DNA from: Arthrobacter sp. SLBN-100
GTDB lineage: Bacteria > Actinomycetota > Actinomycetes > Actinomycetales > Micrococcaceae
Length of the DNA: 64,000 nucleotides
Assembly: GCF_006715305.1 (NCBI RefSeq)
Contig: NZ_VFMY01000001.1
Location: forward strand, 1,054,001 to 1,118,000
Direction: 5' to 3'
Shown here: piece after piece, positions 44,894-53,823 of the stretch
Layout: the number at the start of each line of letters is the position of its first letter
How positions within the stretch are numbered: position 1 is the first letter of the stretch
Notes under the pieces: model-generated
What the model was told of the DNA's origin: nothing
Seen by the model: the letters and a program-made list of their open reading frames with translations, nothing else
Database searches by the model: none
Made by a program: the position numbers and the translations under genes

Positions 44894-45442
44894 TCAATTT
44901 TGCCGGTCAGGCTTAGCCATATCAGCTAGGGCAGCCCAGCGAGGATCCAAGACCTCGTGGTGGTGCCCCGGCTCGTCTTCCAGGCGTACTCCGCATTCGG
45001 AGCAAAGGCCCTGGCAGTCTTCCCGGCACACCGGCTGGAACGGCAGATTGGTGACAACCGCGTCCCGCAACACCGGTTCAAGATCGATTACATCGTGCTC
45101 GACTCGACGTTGCTCTTCATCATCTTCTTCGTCCGAAAGCTGTACGCCCTCATAGAAGAAAAGTTCTTGCACATTGACCTCAAGGTCATACGCAAGGGGA
45201 TCCAGGCATCGGCCGCATTCACCCGTTACTTCGGCAAGTGCAGTTCCAGATACCAGAATTCCTTCGTGTACGGCCTCAAGCCTCAGATCCAGCTCGATAT
45301 CCGAGCCTTCCTGAACACCAATGAGCGCCACACCAAGATCACCCGGTGCGGGTACATGTTCCTTCAGTGTCCGCATGCTTCCCGGACTGCGTCCGAGGTC
45401 CTTGACGTCGAACGCCAGGGGCGAACCAGCATCTCTTTTAAT
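44894..45442 (-). CDS. DUF177/YceD family protein, probable ATT start
   Basis: A 182-residue protein of the family linked to 23S rRNA accumulation and normally upstream of rpmF. The first ATG gives MRTLKEHVPAPGDLG at 45376, but the conserved family N-terminus (AFDVKDLGRSPGSM) lies upstream in frame. There is no ATG, GTG or TTG before an in-frame TAA. The best start is ATT 45442, five bases after a perfect AGGAG (45448-45452, minus strand). Two pairs of cysteines (CGRC and CREDCQGLCSECG) form the family's likely metal site. The alternative is a 160-residue form from 45376. Confidence 0.8.
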   Translation of the reverse strand: MKRDAGSPLAFDVKDLGRSPGSMRTLKEHVPAPGDLGVALIGVQEGSDIELDLRLEAVHEGILVSGTALAEVTGECGRCLDPLAYDLEVNVQELFFYEGVQLSDEEDDEEQRRVEHDVIDLEPVLRDAVVTNLPFQPVCREDCQGLCSECGVRLEDEPGHHHEVLDPRWAALADMAKPDRQN

Positions 45443-45541
45443 GAGAACTCCTGTTGAACATATGACCGACGTACCATCTTAGCCTGAAGAGCCGCGGGGA
45501 CTCAAACCAGCCAGCGGGGACCGCCGAAGTACCTGACCAGC

Positions 45542-46042
45542 CTACCCTCTTGGCTGCTCATCGGCCGACGACCCGCCCGCCAGCATCCTGCGGTGCACCG
45601 ACCTCGGGACGTAGTCGGAAACGCTGCCGCCCAGGCCCGCGACTTCCTTGATCAAGGTGGAGGACAGGTGGATGTAGTGGGCCTCGGCCGGCAGGAAGAC
45701 CGTTTCCACACCGCTCAACTGGCGGTTCATCGTGGCCATGGGCAGCTCGTAGTCGAAGTCAGAGGACGACCTAAGGCCCTTCACGATCGCTGACACACCC
45801 CGCTGCCGGCAATACTCCGCGAGGAGCCCGTCGCCCACCGGTTCCACCACTATGCCCTTAAGCGACGCCAGCGTTTCGCGGGCCATGTCCAGGCGCTCTC
45901 CCAGCGTGAACCTGTACTTCTTACCCGGGTTGGTGGACACCGCCACAATGACTTCATCAAACAGGCTGGCCGCCCGTGCAATAACCTCGAGATGGCCGTT
46001 GTGGATGGGGTCGAAGGATCCGGGGCAGACAGCTCGTCTCAT
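45542..46042 (-). CDS. coaD: Phosphopantetheine adenylyltransferase
   Basis: A 166-residue nucleotidyltransferase for the fourth step of CoA synthesis. The T/HxGH motif is PGSFDPIHNGHLEV, and the C-terminal SSTLIKEVAGLGGSV segment matches the family. Its usual place is next to rsmD and recG; here two other genes separate it from rsmD. It is oriented away from the aminotransferase gene with a 43-base gap. Confidence 0.96.
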   Translation of the reverse strand: MRRAVCPGSFDPIHNGHLEVIARAASLFDEVIVAVSTNPGKKYRFTLGERLDMARETLASLKGIVVEPVGDGLLAEYCRQRGVSAIVKGLRSSSDFDYELPMATMNRQLSGVETVFLPAEAHYIHLSSTLIKEVAGLGGSVSDYVPRSVHRRMLAGGSSADEQPRG

Positions 46043-46085
46043 GCTCCGAACCTACCCCATGGAAAGGCCGGGATACCATGACTGG

Positions 46086-47315
46086 ATGCATCCTCCACGG
46101 GAACATTCCGCCCCCATGGCCCCTGCCCCCTGGCAACGGACCGCACTCGGAGCCAACCTCCTCGGACCGGATGGCGGGCTGGGCGTCACCATCTTCGAGG
46201 AGATGACTACCCTCGCCTCGCAGACCGGTGCCATCAACCTGGGCCAGGGTTTTCCGGATGAGGACGGACCGCTGGAGATCAGGGACGCTGCGCGCGCCGC
46301 CATCGCCGGCGGCGCGAACCAGTACGCGCCCGGCAAGGGAATCCTGGAGCTGCGCCAAGCGGTCACTGCCCATCAGGAAAGGTTTTACGGCCTCTCCCCT
46401 GACCCGCAGACCGAGGTCATCATTACCACCGGCGCCACCGAAGGCATCGCCGCCGCCCTGCTGGCCTTTACTGGTCCAGGCGATGAGGTCCTGACCTTCG
46501 AGCCGTTCTACGATTCCTACGGCGCCGTAATCGGGCTCTCCGGCGCCACCCACGTAACGGCTCCGCTGCTGGCCCCGGATTTCATGCCGGACCTGTCCGC
46601 CCTGGAAGCGGCCTTCAGCGAGAGGACCCGGGCGGTGCTGCTGAACAACCCGCATAACCCCACGGGTGCGGTATTTCCGCAGAGCGTCCTGCAGCGCGTC
46701 GTTGACCTGGCCAGGAAACATGGCTGCCTCATCATCACTGATGAAGTTTATGAACACCTCACTTTTGGCGCCCGCCACGTTCCGGTGGCCTCCCTGCCCG
46801 GAGCCGGCGAGCGTACCATCACCATCTCCTCTGCCGGCAAGACGTTTTCGCTGACCGGCTGGAAGATCGGCTGGGTGACAGGCCCGGAGGAGCTTGTGTC
46901 CGCCGTGCGCACGGTCAAGCAGTTCCTCACCTACAGTTCGGGCACTCCGTTCCAGTCAGCCATTGCCACCGGACTCGGCCTGCCGGACGCCTTCTACGAT
47001 GGCGTTGCCGCTACCCTGAAGCGCAAGCGGGACATCCTGAGCGAAGGGCTGCGGGCCGCGGGATTCGATGTCTACTCCCCGCAGGGTACGTACTTCGTCA
47101 ACGTCGATACCGCGCCGCTGGGAATCCATGATTCCGTGGACCTGGCCCGCAGGCTTCCGGGCCTGGTGGGCGTTGCCGCAATTCCAGTCCCGGTTTTCTG
47201 CCACCCGGAAGGGGCGGAGAGGACACGAAGCCTGCTCCGCTTCGCGTTCTGCAAAAAGACAGAGGTCCTGGAGGAGGCTGCAGCCCGGCTGGCCACCCTT
47301 GGCGGGCTGGTCTGA
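46086..47315 (+). CDS. Pyridoxal-phosphate aminotransferase, class I/II
   Basis: A 409-residue aminotransferase. The PLP lysine is in SSAGKTFSLTGWKIGW, with other cofactor contacts in NNPHNPTGAVF and TDEVYEHLTF. It is closest in style to DapC/kynurenine-type aminotransferases (YbdL/Rv0858c group); the amino donor and acceptor cannot be assigned. ATG 46086 adds ten residues before ATG 46116, which begins MAPAPWQRT, a typical start; neither has a strong ribosome site. The stop overlaps the next ATG by one base (TGATG). Confidence 0.87.
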   Translation: MHPPREHSAPMAPAPWQRTALGANLLGPDGGLGVTIFEEMTTLASQTGAINLGQGFPDEDGPLEIRDAARAAIAGGANQYAPGKGILELRQAVTAHQERFYGLSPDPQTEVIITTGATEGIAAALLAFTGPGDEVLTFEPFYDSYGAVIGLSGATHVTAPLLAPDFMPDLSALEAAFSERTRAVLLNNPHNPTGAVFPQSVLQRVVDLARKHGCLIITDEVYEHLTFGARHVPVASLPGAGERTITISSAGKTFSLTGWKIGWVTGPEELVSAVRTVKQFLTYSSGTPFQSAIATGLGLPDAFYDGVAATLKRKRDILSEGLRAAGFDVYSPQGTYFVNVDTAPLGIHDSVDLARRLPGLVGVAAIPVPVFCHPEGAERTRSLLRFAFCKKTEVLEEAAARLATLGGLV

Positions 47316-48103
47316 TGCAGGCAGGCAGCGAGGGAGGGGCGGCCCGGTTCCTTCGCACCAGCGGACAGCACGCATCCATCGAGCCGGACACCTTCACGGA
47401 GGGCAGTTACGTGCTCAGCATCGGTGGCGCGGAACAGTCCCACGTGAACCTGGCGCGGCCGGAGGAGATCTTCTACGAGTACCTGAGGCGGATCGGGCAT
47501 CTGGTGGACCTTGCGGCCCCGGCAGGAACCCCCGTCACGGCGCTGCACCTGGGAGCGGGCGCCCTGACACTGGCGCGCTACATCGAGGCGACCAGGCCGG
47601 GGTCGAACCAGTACGCGGTGGAGCTGGAACGTGAACTGCTCGATTTCGTCCTGCGGCAGCTGCCCCTCCCCGAGGGGACCAACCTGCACACCGTCATCGG
47701 AGATGCCAGGGATGCGCTGACCGACGTTGATCCGGGCCTCCGCTTTGACGTGGTCATATTGGACATCTTCTCCGGACCCGTTGCGCCGGCCCACCTTGCC
47801 TGCACCGAGTTCTACAGTGAGCTGCGGGAACGGCTTGCGCCACGAGGGCTCCTGATCATCAACGTGGGAGACGAGCCAGGCCTCACCCTGGTCCGGAGCC
47901 AGGTGGCTGCAATGCGCCGTGCCATGGGTGACGTCGCCGCTTTTGCTGAAGCAGGCATGTTTGAGGGCCGCTATCCCGGAAACATCATCCTGGCCGGCAC
48001 CCAAACTCCCTGGCCCGCCGGCTGGACCGAAGAATTGGCCGCCCGCGGGCCGCATCCGGCCAGGGTTTTGGCAGGAGTGGACCTGGACGCCCTCGGCGTG
48101 TAA
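47315..48103 (+). CDS. Spermidine-synthase-like AdoMet-binding protein
   Basis: A 262-residue protein with the Rossmann fold of spermidine synthases and class I methyltransferases: TALHLGAGALTLARYI (nucleotide loop), YAVELERELLDFV, and VIGDARDALTD. The usual aminopropyltransferase residues (a DGxxQ-type loop and a catalytic Asp in D-x-x-D) are not clearly kept, so substrate transfer may differ. It is translationally linked to the upstream aminotransferase by TGATG. Family assigned, reaction unknown. Confidence 0.75.
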   Translation: MQAGSEGGAARFLRTSGQHASIEPDTFTEGSYVLSIGGAEQSHVNLARPEEIFYEYLRRIGHLVDLAAPAGTPVTALHLGAGALTLARYIEATRPGSNQYAVELERELLDFVLRQLPLPEGTNLHTVIGDARDALTDVDPGLRFDVVILDIFSGPVAPAHLACTEFYSELRERLAPRGLLIINVGDEPGLTLVRSQVAAMRRAMGDVAAFAEAGMFEGRYPGNIILAGTQTPWPAGWTEELAARGPHPARVLAGVDLDALGV

Positions 48104-48127
48104 GCACGGCCGGCCCGGGCAGGTTTC

Positions 48128-48790
48128 CTACCTGCCGCTGCCGTCCGCCTCAATGGAATCCGGGTCACTCGCGTCCGCATCCAGGCCTTCCGCCTCAAGG
48201 GCGTCTGCGTCAATGGCGTCCGGCACAAAGGGCTCAGCGAACCACAGCCGGGTTTCGCCGTACTTTTTCTCCGCGAACCGCGCAAGCCCGCCCGGCCACG
48301 CCGGTTCCGGTGACCGGGAGGACCTCTCCACCACCACTACTGCCGCCGGCGCCAAGTGAGCGGCCAGTTTTTCGAGCACTGCGGACAACGCGACTTCCTC
48401 CAGCGGATAGGGCGGGTCCAGGAACACGAGGTCCCAGGCTTCGGCGGCTGCGGCGCGCTCCAGGAAAGGTTCCACCTTGGACCGGTGTACCGTCACGGCT
48501 TTGCGGCCCAGGACCCCGTTGATGAGGTCCGCGTTGCGCTGGCAGACAGCACTGGCTTTCGCCTCGGACTCCACGAGGTCGACGGTTTGGGCTCCCCTGC
48601 TGCCGCTCTCCACCCCGAGGGATCCTGAGCCGGCGTAGAGGTCCAGCACCCTGGCACCGGTGATGGCGTCAAAGGCATCAAGCCGCGAGAAGAGCGCTTC
48701 CTTGACCCGGTCCGTGGTGGGCCTGGTCAGCGAGCCCGGGACAGCCTGCAGGGGTGTGCCGCCAGCTGCTCCTGCGATGATCCGGCTCAC
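48128..48790 (-). CDS. rsmD: 16S rRNA (guanine966-N2)-methyltransferase RsmD
   Basis: A 220-residue methyltransferase. RIIAGAAGGTPLQAV at the N-terminus, RPTTDRVKEALFSRL, VLDLYAGSGSLGVESGSRGA and the catalytic DPPY (LVFLDPPYPLEE) are all typical. It starts at GTG 48790. The last ~30 residues are an acidic, repetitive tail (DAIDADALEAEGLDADASD) beyond the usual end, produced by GC-rich imperfect repeats near 48155-48225. It is 45 bases downstream of recG. Confidence 0.92.
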   Translation of the reverse strand: MSRIIAGAAGGTPLQAVPGSLTRPTTDRVKEALFSRLDAFDAITGARVLDLYAGSGSLGVESGSRGAQTVDLVESEAKASAVCQRNADLINGVLGRKAVTVHRSKVEPFLERAAAAEAWDLVFLDPPYPLEEVALSAVLEKLAAHLAPAAVVVVERSSRSPEPAWPGGLARFAEKKYGETRLWFAEPFVPDAIDADALEAEGLDADASDPDSIEADGSGR

Positions 48791-48835
48791 CGGACGGCCG
48801 TGCTTCCGCCGCCGCGCATTTCGGGTCCCACCATG

Positions 48836-51100
48836 CTAACCGCGTTCAAGGAACGCCTCCTTTTCGGGGTTGAGGTACTTGTCGATTGCTTCGGCCAGTT
48901 CCTGGTGTGCAGCCAGTGACGGGTCCTGTGACACGATCTGCTGGGCATCGTCCCTGGCCCGGCTGATGACGGCCTCGTGCTCGAGCACACGCAGCAGCCT
49001 CAGGGTGGAACGGCCGCCGGACTGGGAGGCACCCAGGATGTCGCCCTCGCGGCGCAGTTTGAGGTCCTCTTGGGAAAGCTCGAAACCGTCCGTGGTGGCG
49101 GCCACCGCCTCCAGGCGCTTCCGGCTGGGATGGCCGGGCTCCAGGGCGGTGACCAGCAGGCAGGTTCCAGGCAGCCCGCCCCTGCCCACCCGGCCACGCA
49201 GCTGGTGCAGCTGCGAGATGCCGAACCTGTCGGCGTCGAGGATGACCATAAGGGTGGCGTTGGGGACGTCAACGCCCACCTCAATGACGGTAGTGGAGAC
49301 GAGCAGCCTGACCTGGTTGTCCACGAAGCCGGCCATGGTGGCGGCTTTCACGTCGGGCGGCTGCCGCCCGTGGAGCGGGGCCAGGGGAACACCGGAAAGT
49401 GCCGGCTCGGCCAGGAGATGTTCGACGACGGCGGTCACGGACGCCAGTTCCCGCCCGTTTTCCCCCTCAGGGCCCTCGGCCAGGTCCGCTTCCTCCGGGC
49501 TGAAGTCGCCGTCGTCGTCGGTACCGATCTTGGGGCAAACAACATACACCTGGTGCCCGTTATCGATTTCCTCGCGGGAACGGGACCAGATGCGCCCGGC
49601 CCAGGCAGGGTTTTCGGCGAGGCCCACCAGGTGGGTGCTGATAGGGGCCCGGCCTGCGGGCAGTTCGTCCAGCACCGATGTCTCAAGGTCCCCGAACACG
49701 GTCATGGCAACAGTGCGCGGGATGGGTGTGGCGGTCATGACCAGCAGGTGGGGCGGCTTCCGCGCCTTGGCCCGCAGGGCATCCCGTTGTTCCACACCGA
49801 AGCGGTGCTGCTCGTCCACCACGATCAGGCCAAGATCGTAGAAGCTGACATTGCCGCTGAGCAGGGCATGGGTGCCGATGATGATGCCAGCCGTCCCCGA
49901 AGCGGCATCGAGCATGGCCTGCTTCCGGGCAGCAGCGGGCATGGAACCCGTGAGCAGCGTGACCTGGACCGAGGCAGCATCCAGCCCGCCCAGCAGGCCC
50001 TCTTTGGAGAGCGGTCCCAGGGAACGGCGGATCGACTCATAGTGCTGGGCGGCGAGGACTTCGGTGGGCGCCAGCAGTGCGGCCTGTCCCCCGGCGTCCA
50101 CCACCTGCAGCATGGCCCGCAGCGCCACGATGGTCTTACCCGAACCCACTTCGCCCTGCAGCAGCCGGTTCATGGGCGAGTCGCGGGCAAGTTCGGCCGC
50201 CAGGGTCTTTCCGATAGCGGCCTGCCCCGCCGTGAGGGTGAAGGGGAGATCCGCGTCAAAGGCGGCAAGCAGTCCGTCAGGAACCTGCCGCCGTGCCGTG
50301 GCTTCCTCCGCGGCCAGCTGCGCCCGGCGGCGGGCGAGGGCGGACTGCAACACCAGGGCTTCGTGGTAACGGAGCCGGTCCCGCGCCCGCCGCCAGTCGT
50401 CAGCGGATTCGGGCTCGTGGATGAGGCGGTAGGCCTCGGCCAGCGGCAGGAATTTTTCGCGGCTTACGACGGCGGGCGGGACCGGATCGGGCAAGGCGTC
50501 CAGGTCCAGCGTCTGCAGCAGCGTTTGGACGGCCTTCTGGATCTTCCAGCTGGGCAGTTTGGACGTGGCCGGATACACCGGAATGGGCATGGCGGCGAGT
50601 TTTTCCGGGTCTTGGCTGCCCTCGCTGAAAGGGTCGTCATCCAGGAGCTGGAAGTCCGGGTTGGTGAGTCCGAGTTGTCCCTTGAACTTGGTCACTTTTC
50701 CGGAGAACAGGGCCCGGCGTCCCTGCAGGAGGTCGGTTTTTGCCTTGTACCCGTTGAAGAAGCTGATCTTGAGGGTGCCGGGCGCTTTACCGCGGTAATC
50801 CGTTCCGCCTACCAGCCGAAGCCCCTGCCGCCCGTCGTCGTCGGACACTATGACGTCGGTGATGGTCCCGCGCCGCGCCTGCATGTTCCGGGTGCTGCTG
50901 GACAGCACCCTGGCGATGAGCGTGACTTCCTCGTCGAGGGGGAGCTCGCTGATGGGTGTCAGCTCGCCGCGGTTCATGTAGCGGCGCGGGAAGTAGTTCA
51001 GCAGCCCGTCCACTGTGGTGATGCCAAGATGCTTCTCAATGACGGCTGCCGAACGCTTTCCGATCCGCCGTTCCAGCGCGAGGTCCAGTTCAGCGGTCAT
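48836..51100 (-). CDS. recG: ATP-dependent DNA helicase RecG
   Basis: A 754-residue helicase that reverses stalled forks and processes Holliday junctions. An N-terminal wedge/OB domain is followed by helicase motifs: Walker A GEVGSGKTIVALRAML, DEQHRFGVEQRD (DExH), and TATPIPRTVAMTVFG. The C-terminal domain has HQLRGRVGRGG. The start at ATG 51100 overlaps the end of the upstream DhaL gene by 11 bp; GTG 51106 is also possible. Standard neighbours are the DhaL protein upstream and rsmD downstream. Confidence 0.95.
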   Translation of the reverse strand: MTAELDLALERRIGKRSAAVIEKHLGITTVDGLLNYFPRRYMNRGELTPISELPLDEEVTLIARVLSSSTRNMQARRGTITDVIVSDDDGRQGLRLVGGTDYRGKAPGTLKISFFNGYKAKTDLLQGRRALFSGKVTKFKGQLGLTNPDFQLLDDDPFSEGSQDPEKLAAMPIPVYPATSKLPSWKIQKAVQTLLQTLDLDALPDPVPPAVVSREKFLPLAEAYRLIHEPESADDWRRARDRLRYHEALVLQSALARRRAQLAAEEATARRQVPDGLLAAFDADLPFTLTAGQAAIGKTLAAELARDSPMNRLLQGEVGSGKTIVALRAMLQVVDAGGQAALLAPTEVLAAQHYESIRRSLGPLSKEGLLGGLDAASVQVTLLTGSMPAAARKQAMLDAASGTAGIIIGTHALLSGNVSFYDLGLIVVDEQHRFGVEQRDALRAKARKPPHLLVMTATPIPRTVAMTVFGDLETSVLDELPAGRAPISTHLVGLAENPAWAGRIWSRSREEIDNGHQVYVVCPKIGTDDDGDFSPEEADLAEGPEGENGRELASVTAVVEHLLAEPALSGVPLAPLHGRQPPDVKAATMAGFVDNQVRLLVSTTVIEVGVDVPNATLMVILDADRFGISQLHQLRGRVGRGGLPGTCLLVTALEPGHPSRKRLEAVAATTDGFELSQEDLKLRREGDILGASQSGGRSTLRLLRVLEHEAVISRARDDAQQIVSQDPSLAAHQELAEAIDKYLNPEKEAFLERG

Positions 51101-52076
51101 GCCCACTGGAGTTCACTGCATCGGTGTGGGGTTCGCGCGGCAGCGCGAGCTCGCTGATACTGAGTTGGGATGGCTCCCCCAGGCCCCGGATGATGCTGAC
51201 AGCCGGTTCCGGCTCCGGAACGTGCACATGCACCCGCCAGCGGTAGTTCCCGTCCGCGTCTTCGTTGCCGCCCACCTGGCTCATGATGACAGATTCGCCG
51301 ATTTCGTCGAGCTGCTGGCGGAGGGTTGCTGCGTGGAGGGGCGAAAGGTTGATAGTGCACATGACTTCGACGCCGTCATCGTCCGGCAGGGCCGTGTGGA
51401 TGTGTGGATCGGATACGTCATAGCCGTGCAGGCCGTCCAGCAGCTCGCTTTGGAGTTCCTCACCCAGGACGGCGGAACGGAGGCAATCCAGGATCAGGAG
51501 CATTCCAACTCCGCCGGCGTCCACGACCCGTGCCGTGGCCAGGACGTCCAACTGGTCCTCGGTGCGGATCACTGCAGCCAGGGCACCTTCAACAGCGGCA
51601 TCCAGGGCCAGGCCCAGGGCGTGGTTGCTGTCATCACCGTTCTGCCCGGCGTCCACCGCGGCCGCGGCCCGGGCTGCGGCCTCCATGACCGAAAGCATGG
51701 TTCCCGGAACGGGGTCGCTGAGGGCTGACCATGCCCTGATCTGGGCCCGGTTGAGCGCTGCGGCGAGCAGGGTGGACGTGAGCCGGGTGTGTCCCGCCAG
51801 GGGTTCAGCCGCAGCACACAGGAACACCGAGAAAAGAGTCCCCGAGTTTCCGCGGGCCTCCTCCATTGCAGCCTGGCCGGCGGCGGCCAGGACGACGCCG
51901 ACATCCAGCTGCGCGGGCTGGTCTTGAGCTGCAGCAGCAGACCGGGCGGCCGCCCGGACGGTCAGGTACAGGTTGGTACCTGTGTCTCCGTCTGCTACCG
52001 GGAAGATATTGATGGCGTTGAGGCGGTCGCTATGGTTCCCAATGACGGTCTCAGCCTTGCCCAACCACCTCTTCAT
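51090..52076 (-). CDS. DhaL/DegV-associated (FakA-like) domain protein
   Basis: A ~328-residue protein. The N-terminal DhaL kinase domain has the metal/ATP-binding motif INIFPVADGDTGTNLYLTV and GNSGTLFSVFL. The C-terminal part resembles the second domain of FakA-type fatty acid kinases. FakA phosphorylates fatty acids held by FakB (DegV) partners; no DegV gene is nearby, so the role is inferred. I start at ATG 52076 (KRWLGKAETVIGNHS), after the thiL stop; upstream starts at 52130 and 52148 would overlap thiL. The position next to recG is conserved in actinobacteria. Confidence 0.82.
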   Translation of the reverse strand: MKRWLGKAETVIGNHSDRLNAINIFPVADGDTGTNLYLTVRAAARSAAAAQDQPAQLDVGVVLAAAGQAAMEEARGNSGTLFSVFLCAAAEPLAGHTRLTSTLLAAALNRAQIRAWSALSDPVPGTMLSVMEAAARAAAAVDAGQNGDDSNHALGLALDAAVEGALAAVIRTEDQLDVLATARVVDAGGVGMLLILDCLRSAVLGEELQSELLDGLHGYDVSDPHIHTALPDDDGVEVMCTINLSPLHAATLRQQLDEIGESVIMSQVGGNEDADGNYRWRVHVHVPEPEPAVSIIRGLGEPSQLSISELALPREPHTDAVNSSGHDR

Positions 52077-52098
52077 CGCTTGCGCGTTGGCGGCGACC

Positions 52099-53145
52099 TT
52101 AGTGTGCAAAGTGATCCCATCCCCCGGCATCCGCGGACCGGCCCGCAATCTTGACGCTCGGGCTTTCGTTGCTTCCCAATGCTTGTACTGAGCCTATCGC
52201 AGCAAATCCCGGAGGCAGCTGAACATCAGCAGGGAATGTGGCAATCAGGCCGTGGTCCTCCCCGCCGTTGAGCACCCATCCCGCGGGATCCGTTCCCAGC
52301 AACTCCGAGGCGGGCCGCAACACTTCCCCCAGCACCTGCAGTTGCGCCGGATCCAGATCGAGGGCGATACTGCTCGCTGTTGCCAGCCGCAACGCATCCC
52401 GCAGCAGTCCGTCCGAGATGTCCAGCATGGCAGTGGCACCGGCGGCCCTGGCTGCGGGTCCTGCATCCAGCGGTGGCCGCGGCCTGCACTGCAGGTCCAG
52501 GAAGGCGCGCTCGGTTTCGCCCAGAGCATTGACGTTGACGGTGGACTCAAGGAGGGCCAGCCCTGCGGCAGCGTGTCCGGCTGTACCCGCCAACGCAAGA
52601 ACGTCCCCCGGCTCCGCCCCGGACCGCAGCACGGCGCGGCCGCCGTCCAGGGTGCCGAGTACGGCAACGGTGACCGAAATTTCCCGGCCGCGGCCCAGGT
52701 CGCCTCCCGCCACCGAACACCTGGTGGCTCCAAGGTTCCTGATCCCGGCCGTCAACCCATCCGCAAGGTCCTCCACCCAGCTGACCGGCGTCCGGGGCGG
52801 AAGGGTGAGGCTCACGACGAGGGACGTGGCGGTGGCCCCCATGGCATTGATATCGCTCAGATTCTGCGCCGCGGCCTTCCAGCCGACGTCGAACCCGGTG
52901 GTCCGGTAGCCATTGGGCCATTCGAGACGGAAATCCTGGTCCTGGACCTGGGTGTCGATGCTGATGACGGTCTTCCCGTCCGGCGCCGCCACCACGGCGG
53001 CGTCATCCCCCGGCCCCAGCAGCGTGGCCTGGGAGTGGGATCCTTCCATCGAAAGGCGGGGGAATATCCGTGCCAGCAATTCGGCTTCGGAGAGGGCACC
53101 GACGGCGGTGGGCTGCGCGTGGACGGTCAAACGGTTCTCTGGCAC
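52099..53145 (-). CDS. thiL: Thiamine-monophosphate kinase
   Basis: A 348-residue PurM-like kinase that phosphorylates TMP to TPP, the ligand of the thiC riboswitch in this window. Motifs include LLGPGDDAAVV, SIDTQVQDQDFRLEWPN, NLSDINAMGATATSLVVSL, SVAGGDLGRG and MLDISDGLLRDALRLA. It starts at GTG 53145. It is longer than E. coli ThiL, as usual in actinobacteria. It is upstream of the DhaL gene on the same strand and divergent from the DUF3515 gene. Confidence 0.94.
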   Translation of the reverse strand: MPENRLTVHAQPTAVGALSEAELLARIFPRLSMEGSHSQATLLGPGDDAAVVAAPDGKTVISIDTQVQDQDFRLEWPNGYRTTGFDVGWKAAAQNLSDINAMGATATSLVVSLTLPPRTPVSWVEDLADGLTAGIRNLGATRCSVAGGDLGRGREISVTVAVLGTLDGGRAVLRSGAEPGDVLALAGTAGHAAAGLALLESTVNVNALGETERAFLDLQCRPRPPLDAGPAARAAGATAMLDISDGLLRDALRLATASSIALDLDPAQLQVLGEVLRPASELLGTDPAGWVLNGGEDHGLIATFPADVQLPPGFAAIGSVQALGSNESPSVKIAGRSADAGGWDHFAH

Positions 53146-53237
53146 GCCACTACGCTACAGCGGACCGGCGGACATTGGCTGCCGGCACATCCGCCATCGT
53201 GTCCTGGCCCGGGCGGCTGCGGCGATAGGCTTGGAGT

Positions 53238-53741
53238 ATGCACCGCCCCCACGCTTCCCTGACCGCCCGCGCTGCCAGGACAGCACTGATCGGGGCTTTT
53301 GCGGCCCTCCCCCTGGCCGCCTGTTCGCCGGTGGTGGACGTGCCGGCTGCCAAGGATGCGGCCAACCCGGCGTGTGCTCCCATGATGGTCGCGCTCCCCG
53401 AAGCCATCGGGGCCTCCGCGCTGCGCAAGACGAACAGCCAGGCCACTGCCGCCTGGGGCGATCCCTCACTGGTGGTCCTGCGTTGCGGCGTGAACGTGCC
53501 GGGACCCACCACCGACCGGTGCGTTACCGTCAACGGGATCGACTGGGTCATCAAAGAAGGCGACCCTGTCTGGACGCTCACCACCTATGGCCGGGAGCCC
53601 GCCACGGAGATCTTGATGGACCCGGACAAGATCAGCTCCGCCACGGTTCTTGCCGACCTTGCCGTTGCCGCGGCAGAGGTCCCGGCCGGCAGGAACTGCG
53701 TGGGCCAGGAGGAACTGCAGAAGCTCCCGGAGAGCCAATAG
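53238..53741 (+). CDS. DUF3515 family lipoprotein
   Basis: A 167-residue exported lipoprotein of an actinobacterial family. The N-terminal helix (ARTALIGAFAALPLAAC) ends in a lipobox-like LAAC, so Cys29 would be lipidated. The mature part has two further cysteines likely to form a disulfide (VVLRCGVN and DRCVTVNG), and a third in NCVGQEEL. The position between thiL and ddl is conserved in actinobacteria. No molecular role is known. It is divergent from thiL with a 92-base gap. Confidence 0.88.
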   Translation: MHRPHASLTARAARTALIGAFAALPLAACSPVVDVPAAKDAANPACAPMMVALPEAIGASALRKTNSQATAAWGDPSLVVLRCGVNVPGPTTDRCVTVNGIDWVIKEGDPVWTLTTYGREPATEILMDPDKISSATVLADLAVAAAEVPAGRNCVGQEELQKLPESQ

Positions 53742-53748
53742 GTTTCGA

Positions 53749-53808
53749 CGAGCTCAACCACCGGAGCAGGCGAGCTCAACCACCGGAGCAGGCGAGCTCA
53801 ACCACCGG
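53749..53808. repeat. 22-bp tandem repeat after the DUF3515 gene
   Basis: The unit CGAGCTCAACCACCGGAGCAGG is present at 53749-53770 and 53771-53792, with a 16-base partial third copy at 53793-53808. The preceding GGTTTCGACGAGCTCAACCA (from 53741) matches a dispersed repeat core common in Micrococcales. It lies between the convergent DUF3515 and ddl genes, where it may act as a transcript boundary. Confidence 0.85.
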
Positions 53809-53823
53809 CTCCCGGAAAAAGGG

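Noticed and set aside
48977-51157. 726-codon open frame antisense to recG
   Set aside because: Whole length lies over a well-supported recG; amino acid composition is of shadow type.
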